Shown: positions 6,668-9,372 of the stretch, one piece after another
Layout of the letters: every line of letters starts with the position of its first letter
Numbering within the stretch: the stretch's first letter is position 1
NCBI GenBank assembly: GCA_031275515.1
Contig: JAISOQ010000265.1
Span: forward strand, 1 to 9,372
Direction: 5' to 3'
Length of the DNA: 9,372 nt
Origin: Treponema sp.
GTDB lineage: Bacteria; Spirochaetota; Spirochaetia; Treponematales; Breznakiellaceae
Position numbers and translations under genes: made by a program
Notes under the pieces: generated by a model
Databases searched by the model: none
Told to the model about the DNA's origin: nothing
What the model saw: only the letters and a program-made list of their open reading frames with translations

Positions 6668-7592
6668 GGCCGCCTCCAGGGGATATACCCCGGGAATCAG
6701 AGGGATATTCCCCCGGCACGCCAAACCAGTTCAGTTTTGTCCTGAGAGCCGTGTAAAAAGCCCCCCGTCCCGAGGCGATGAGCCTGGTACGGTAAGGAGC
6801 GCTGCGTATAAGAACGCGGTCCTCTGGCTCCAGAAGTTCGCTCGTCTGACCGTCTACGGTAAGGAGTATACCGCTCCGTTGTTCCGCCTCTACTTCCACA
6901 ATCACCGTTTCGTGGGCAGGGACCACAATAGGACGATTCGACAGGGTAAAAGGGCAGATGGGGTTGATGATGACCGCCTCGATCTCGGGGTCTACAATAG
7001 GCCCCCCGGCGGCTACCGAGTAGGCGGTGGACCCCGTGGGCGTGGCAACGATAAGGCCGTCCGACCGGTAATGGCCCAGACGCAGAAGCCCCCCGCAGCC
7101 ATCCTCCAGCTCCGCCCCGCCGGTATCCGCTGAAACTTTAAGGCGGACTATCTTGGCTATCCCTGATGAAGAAATGACCGCGTCATTCAGGCAAACGGCC
7201 CGGGCCGGGGTTTTGCCCCGGCGCTCCACAGCCACATCCAACATGAGCCGCCGGGAAATACAAGCGGTTCCCCCAAGCCACTTCCGAAACACTGCGGCCC
7301 ATTCCTCAGGGTGTACCGCCGCAATAAACCCCAGGGTACCTATATTGATGGGCAGAATGGGAATATCATAGGGAGAAACGACCCTGGCGGCATAAAGTAC
7401 CGTGCCGTCTCCCCCCAGACTTATGGCAATATCGAAACCGCTTTCGGGGGAAAAAGCCGCGGCATCCTCAAAGGAATATATCGCCGGCTCTATCCCCAAA
7501 TGGCCGAGTTCCTCTTTTATTTCGTCCCCCAGCAACCGGGCATCCGCTTTGTGAAAATTAACAAACAGCAAAGCCCGTTTTACCTCGGCCAT
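6660..7592 (-). CDS. nadK: NAD kinase
   Basis: This is a 310-residue cytoplasmic enzyme that phosphorylates NAD+ with ATP (or polyphosphate) to make NADP+. Family motifs appear in order: LGGDGTVL (59-66) with the catalytic Asp of GGDGT, NIGTLGFI (83-90), LNDAVI (135-140; an Asn-Glu is usual, Asn-Asp here), the long DGLIVATPTGSTAYSVAAGG block (178-197), and VDGQ (246-249) near the C-terminus. Residues 155-175 (DTGGAELEDGCGGLLRLGHYR) look slightly longer than the usual hairpin before the DGL motif. The tail after KLNWFG (286-291) runs on for about 19 polar residues. Two starts are possible, 7592 (MAEVKRALLF) and 7601 (MFRMAEV). AAGGGGG lies 9 nt before the first but directly abuts the second, so 7592 is preferred. 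The gene begins 14 nt after the DegT-like gene's stop and overlaps recN by 8 nt. Confidence 0.96.
   Translation of the reverse strand: MAEVKRALLFVNFHKADARLLGDEIKEELGHLGIEPAIYSFEDAAAFSPESGFDIAISLGGDGTVLYAARVVSPYDIPILPINIGTLGFIAAVHPEEWAAVFRKWLGGTACISRRLMLDVAVERRGKTPARAVCLNDAVISSSGIAKIVRLKVSADTGGAELEDGCGGLLRLGHYRSDGLIVATPTGSTAYSVAAGGPIVDPEIEAVIINPICPFTLSNRPIVVPAHETVIVEVEAEQRSGILLTVDGQTSELLEPEDRVLIRSAPYRTRLIASGRGAFYTALRTKLNWFGVPGEYPSDSRGISPGGGHA
6673..6677 (-). promoter_or_regulatory. Ribosome binding site of recN
   Basis: GGAGG on the minus strand lies 5 nt before the recN ATG (6665-6667) and inside the end of nadK. It fixes the recN start at 6667 rather than at the in-frame ATG 57 nt upstream. 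Confidence 0.75.
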
Positions 7593-7601
7593 TCGGAACA
7601 T

Positions 7602-7608
7602 CCCCCTT
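7602..7608 (-). promoter_or_regulatory. Ribosome binding site of nadK
   Basis: AAGGGGG on the minus strand overlaps the TAA stop (7607-7609) of the upstream gene. It is 9 nt from the ATG at 7590-7592 but 0 nt from the alternative ATG at 7599-7601, which settles the start in favour of 7592. The shared bases suggest that termination of the upstream gene and initiation of nadK influence each other. Confidence 0.65.
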
Positions 7609-8641
7609 AGGGAAGAGTCAAGATAAGTTTGGCGACCTTTTTGGTCTCCGCAGCCCCCAATCTCGGATACAGGGGGAAGAGCGCCGTTCTCAAGGAAAGG
7701 GAATAAGCTTCGGGACAAAGGCCGGAAGGAACCTCGCCGGAACCCGCCAAGGTATCCCCAAAGGCGTTTTCCACCACGATTTCCATCCGCCTGGCATAGG
7801 CCTTAACGTCCTTCATACCTGTTTCAAGAATCAGGGGAAAGGCGTAGTTATTGTAATCCCACTCCCCTTGTTGAACGAACCGGTTATGCCGGATACGCAA
7901 AGCCGCCTGAGTATAAGCGGCGGCGATTTCCCGGCGTTTTTCCATGTTCCGGGCCGCTTCCCTAAACTGAATCACCGCCATGGCGGCGTTCATGTCCGGA
8001 AGGCTGTTCTCACCCAAGAGCGTAATCCCCCGTAAAACCGAGGCGTCCCGGCGGTTAACCGCATAAAGGAGGGCGCCGCCCCCGGCAGTAAGCATATCCC
8101 GCTCCTCAAGACCCAAAATCGTAAACACCCCGAAAGACCCCGCCCGGGTTTCTCCAATCACCGTGCCGTAACTTTGGGAACAATCCTCAATAACCGGAAG
8201 CCCCAGCCTGCCTATGGCCGCCATGTCCGGCACATATCCCAAAGTATGATTCACCAGGATACACCGGGCCGCCGGCCCCTCCCCTTCCCGGGCAAGAGCC
8301 GCCTGAAGAGTTTCCAGGCTCATCACAGCCATCCCGGGCGCCACATCGCAATACACCGGTTTAAGCCGCAGTTCCCGTATGACTTCGCCATAATATCGGG
8401 GAGAAAGGGCGGAAATCGCCACTCCCTGACCTTCCTCCAGGTTCAAAGCCCGCAATGCCAAGTAAAGCGCAAGGGCAGGACTCCGCAAGGCAAGACAAAA
8501 TTCGTATTGGAGTTGTTCCTTAGCAATCTGAATCAAGAGCTTCGCCTGTTCCCCCGGCCCTACCTTATCTTCCACTAAAGCCGTCAAAACAGCATCCATC
8601 TCCTTCCTTCGGATAGTCGGAGAATAGACTTCGATTTTCAT
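7607..8641 (-). CDS. DegT/DnrJ/EryC1/StrS-family protein lacking the PLP lysine
   Basis: This is a 344-residue protein with the fold-type I aminotransferase layout of the DegT family, whose usual members move an amino group onto nucleotide-linked keto-sugars. Visible family features are the N-terminal PTIRRKEMDAV stretch, RSPALALYLALRAL (53-66) where active members have SGT-A-L, IEDCSQSYG (151-159) with the Asp that contacts the cofactor ring nitrogen, GSFGVFTILGLEERDMLTAGGG (168-189), a degraded asparagine/AA motif at 211-223, and MEKRREIAAAY (233-243). In active enzymes the segment after GxF carries the Schiff-base lysine; here that position is glutamate (E179 or E180, both GAG), and no lysine occurs between K94 and K235. 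The phosphate-binding SGT is SPA. The fold is recognisable but the aminotransferase chemistry is probably lost, so a PLP-free or structural role is likely. It is slightly short for the family (370-400). The start at 8641 has a modest TAGG 5 nt upstream. It lies 29 nt after cheW. Confidence 0.88.
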   Translation of the reverse strand: MKIEVYSPTIRRKEMDAVLTALVEDKVGPGEQAKLLIQIAKEQLQYEFCLALRSPALALYLALRALNLEEGQGVAISALSPRYYGEVIRELRLKPVYCDVAPGMAVMSLETLQAALAREGEGPAARCILVNHTLGYVPDMAAIGRLGLPVIEDCSQSYGTVIGETRAGSFGVFTILGLEERDMLTAGGGALLYAVNRRDASVLRGITLLGENSLPDMNAAMAVIQFREAARNMEKRREIAAAYTQAALRIRHNRFVQQGEWDYNNYAFPLILETGMKDVKAYARRMEIVVENAFGDTLAGSGEVPSGLCPEAYSLSLRTALFPLYPRLGAAETKKVAKLILTLP

Positions 8642-8670
8642 GTAACCTACGACCTTACAGGCTCAGGGAT

Positions 8671-9141
8671 TTACCGCCGCAAATCGGCAATTTTCTGCAA
8701 TTCTTTGGGATTAAAGAGATCCCGTATATCTAAAATGATAAGATACCCATGCTCCTGACGCACCACTCCCTGGATATACTCAGTCCCTATCCCGGTCAGC
8801 ATCTGAGGCGGCGGCTGAATATCCTCTTTTTCAATAGTCACCACCCGGGAAACCCGGTCTATGATCACGCCTAACTTCGTTCCGTCAATATCAATGATAA
8901 TGAACCCCGACAAAAGGTCATCATCTTCGGAATGGGGCATTTTCTTAAGGTGAAATCGCTTATGTAAATTAATAATTGGGATAATTTCACTTCTCAGATT
9001 GAAGATCCCCTCAACATATCCAGGGGTATTGGGGATCGCCCGAATAGCCTGAACCCGGACTATCTCTTTAACATCCATAATATTGATACCGTACAACTCT
9101 TCTCCAAGTTGAAAGGTAACTAACTGATTTTGATCAGCCAT
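8671..9141 (-). CDS. cheW: Chemotaxis adaptor protein CheW
   Basis: This 156-residue adaptor links methyl-accepting chemotaxis receptors to the kinase CheA in cytoplasmic signalling arrays. The whole protein is a single CheW domain: QLVTFQLGEELYGINIMDVKEI (6-27), the hallmark IPNTPGYVEGIFNLRSEIIP (36-55) with the conserved Arg R50 of NLR, FIIIDIDGTKLGVIIDRV (80-97) and a final strand YLIILDIRDLF (133-143). Family members usually have Gly after NLR; Ser is present here. Length is normal. The ATG at 9141 is preceded 4 nt away by GGGGAG, a strong ribosome binding site. It is the first gene after the rRNA operon and the likely head of the leftward operon, with a candidate promoter at 9198-9229. 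In other spirochaetes CheW supports coordinated reversal of the two flagellar bundles; which CheA it serves is not visible here. Confidence 0.97.
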   Translation of the reverse strand: MADQNQLVTFQLGEELYGINIMDVKEIVRVQAIRAIPNTPGYVEGIFNLRSEIIPIINLHKRFHLKKMPHSEDDDLLSGFIIIDIDGTKLGVIIDRVSRVVTIEKEDIQPPPQMLTGIGTEYIQGVVRQEHGYLIILDIRDLFNPKELQKIADLRR

Positions 9142-9175
9142 ATCACTCCCCTAGAACTTCGTTTTATTAAAAAAA

Positions 9176-9205
9176 TTGACTTCCCTCATAAATGTACTAT
9201 ATAAA
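9176..9205 (+). promoter_or_regulatory. Candidate plus-strand promoter facing the 5S gene
   Basis: TTGACT (9176-9181) is followed after 16 bp by TATATA (9198-9203), or after 18 bp by TATAAA (9200-9205). As a consensus match it is better than the opposing cheW promoter, with which it shares its -10 region. It would transcribe into the antisense strand of the 5S rRNA; no plus-strand gene follows within the window. Chance occurrence in AT-rich DNA is a real possibility. Confidence 0.3.
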
Positions 9206-9229
9206 CAGAAATTTCTGCAAGCCTTTCAA
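9198..9229 (-). promoter_or_regulatory. Candidate sigma-70-type promoter for cheW operon
   Basis: On the minus strand TTGAAA (9224-9229) is followed after 18 bp by TTTATA (9200-9205), or after 20 bp by TATATA (9198-9203). This sits about 57 bp upstream of the cheW ATG. The 18-bp spacer contains a 12-bp perfect palindrome. The spacing is slightly long and the DNA is AT-rich, so this remains a candidate only. Some read-through from the rRNA operon is also possible. Confidence 0.4.
9206..9217. repeat. 12-bp perfect palindrome CAGAAATTTCTG
   Basis: CAGAAATTTCTG equals its own reverse complement. It fills the spacer between the candidate cheW -35 and -10 boxes, where an operator would block the polymerase. 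Its right half is echoed at 9245-9254 (ATTTCTGTAA against ATTTCTGCAA at 9211-9220), 34 bp away. It may be a regulator binding site; no specific regulator is recognised. Confidence 0.6.
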
Positions 9230-9256
9230 ACCGAATCTATTACGATTTCTGTAAAT

Positions 9257-9270
9257 AAAAAAGCCTGGCG
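9257..9270 (-). terminator. Probable rRNA operon terminator formed by 5S 3' end plus T run
   Basis: On the minus strand CGCCAGGC, the 3' strand of the 5S terminal helix, is followed at once by TTTTTT and ATTT. The partner 5' strand lies outside the window, so the stem is inferred from the known 5S structure. The helix followed by a U tract would act as an intrinsic terminator separating rRNA transcription from cheW. Confidence 0.45.
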
Positions 9271-9372
9271 ACTACCTACTCTCCCACCTCTTCGAGAGGC
9301 AGTACCATCGGCGTTAGAGGGCTTGACTTCCGTGTTCGGAATGGGAACGGGTATAACACCTCCACCATAATC
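9263..9372 (-). rRNA. rrf: 5S ribosomal RNA, 3' part (5' end cut by the window)
   Basis: Read on the minus strand, the segment contains the standard 5S landmarks in order: CCCATTCCGAACACGGAAGT (loop B/helix III region), AAGCCCTCTAACGCCGATGGTA, then GGGAGAGTAGGTAGTCGCCAGGC at the 3' end, which is the terminal helix strand. About 110 nt are present; a full 5S is about 115-120, so only the few nucleotides of the 5' helix strand are missing beyond 9372. It is the last gene of a leftward rRNA operon whose 23S gene should lie to the right. It is a stable RNA of the large ribosomal subunit. Confidence 0.96.

Noticed and set aside
6363..7133. Plus-strand open frame of 256 codons across recN and nadK
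   Set aside because: It is antisense to two recognisable genes and its translation shows no family motif.
7593..7718. Longer nadK start at 7718 or 7601
   Set aside because: The 7718 form runs through the end of the DegT-like gene; the 7601 ATG touches its own Shine-Dalgarno, whereas 7592 has 9-nt spacing and the normal family start.
7607..8641. Active sugar aminotransferase annotation
   Set aside because: The family fold is clear, but the PLP lysine and SGT phosphate motif are missing, so enzyme activity is not supported.
9176..9370. 64-codon plus-strand open frame over the 5S gene
   Set aside because: It runs antisense through a 5S rRNA gene and has no ribosome binding site or recognisable motif.

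Overview
The window reads as a single leftward (minus-strand) block from a spirochaete chromosome, most likely a Treponema of the insect-gut type. Three things support this: the protein sequences look spirochaetal; the order cheW, DegT-like gene, NAD kinase, recN resembles, from memory, the TP0439-TP0442 area of T. pallidum; and the coding DNA looks moderately GC-rich (slightly above 50% by eye), with AT-rich intergenic DNA. The genus assignment is an inference. No mobile element, CRISPR array or tRNA is visible.

Layout from right to left, the direction of transcription. The right edge holds the 3' 110 nt of a 5S rRNA gene (9263..9372), the tail of an rRNA operon, followed directly by a T run. 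A 121-bp AT-rich spacer (9142..9262) carries a 12-bp perfect palindrome and candidate promoters on both strands. Seven protein genes follow with almost no spacing: cheW (chemotaxis adaptor), a DegT/DnrJ-family protein that lacks the PLP lysine, nadK (NAD kinase), recN (SMC-like repair ATPase), an unrecognised 299-residue protein ending in a 9-residue tandem repeat, and two ABC exporter half-transporters that together look like a BmrC/BmrD (YheI/YheH) type heterodimer. A possible hairpin overlaps the last stop codon at the left edge. There is no stretch over 300 bp without a gene.

The genes form a probable operon. Three junctions are 8-nt overlaps of the form ATGNNTRA (nadK/recN, recN/hypothetical, ABC1/ABC2), one junction is TAA-G-ATG, and the others are 14 and 29 nt. 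The functions are mixed: chemotaxis, a sugar-aminotransferase-like fold, NADP supply, double-strand break repair, and lipid or drug export. The exporter pair is a clear functional unit, with one subunit supplying the degenerate nucleotide site and the other the catalytic glutamate plus a large extracytoplasmic insert.

The points most worth a second look are the lysine-less DegT homologue (140 residues without any lysine across the catalytic region), the unrecognised repeat-tailed protein between recN and the exporter, and the face-to-face promoter and palindrome arrangement between the 5S gene and cheW. No wholly new multi-gene system could be demonstrated from sequence alone.
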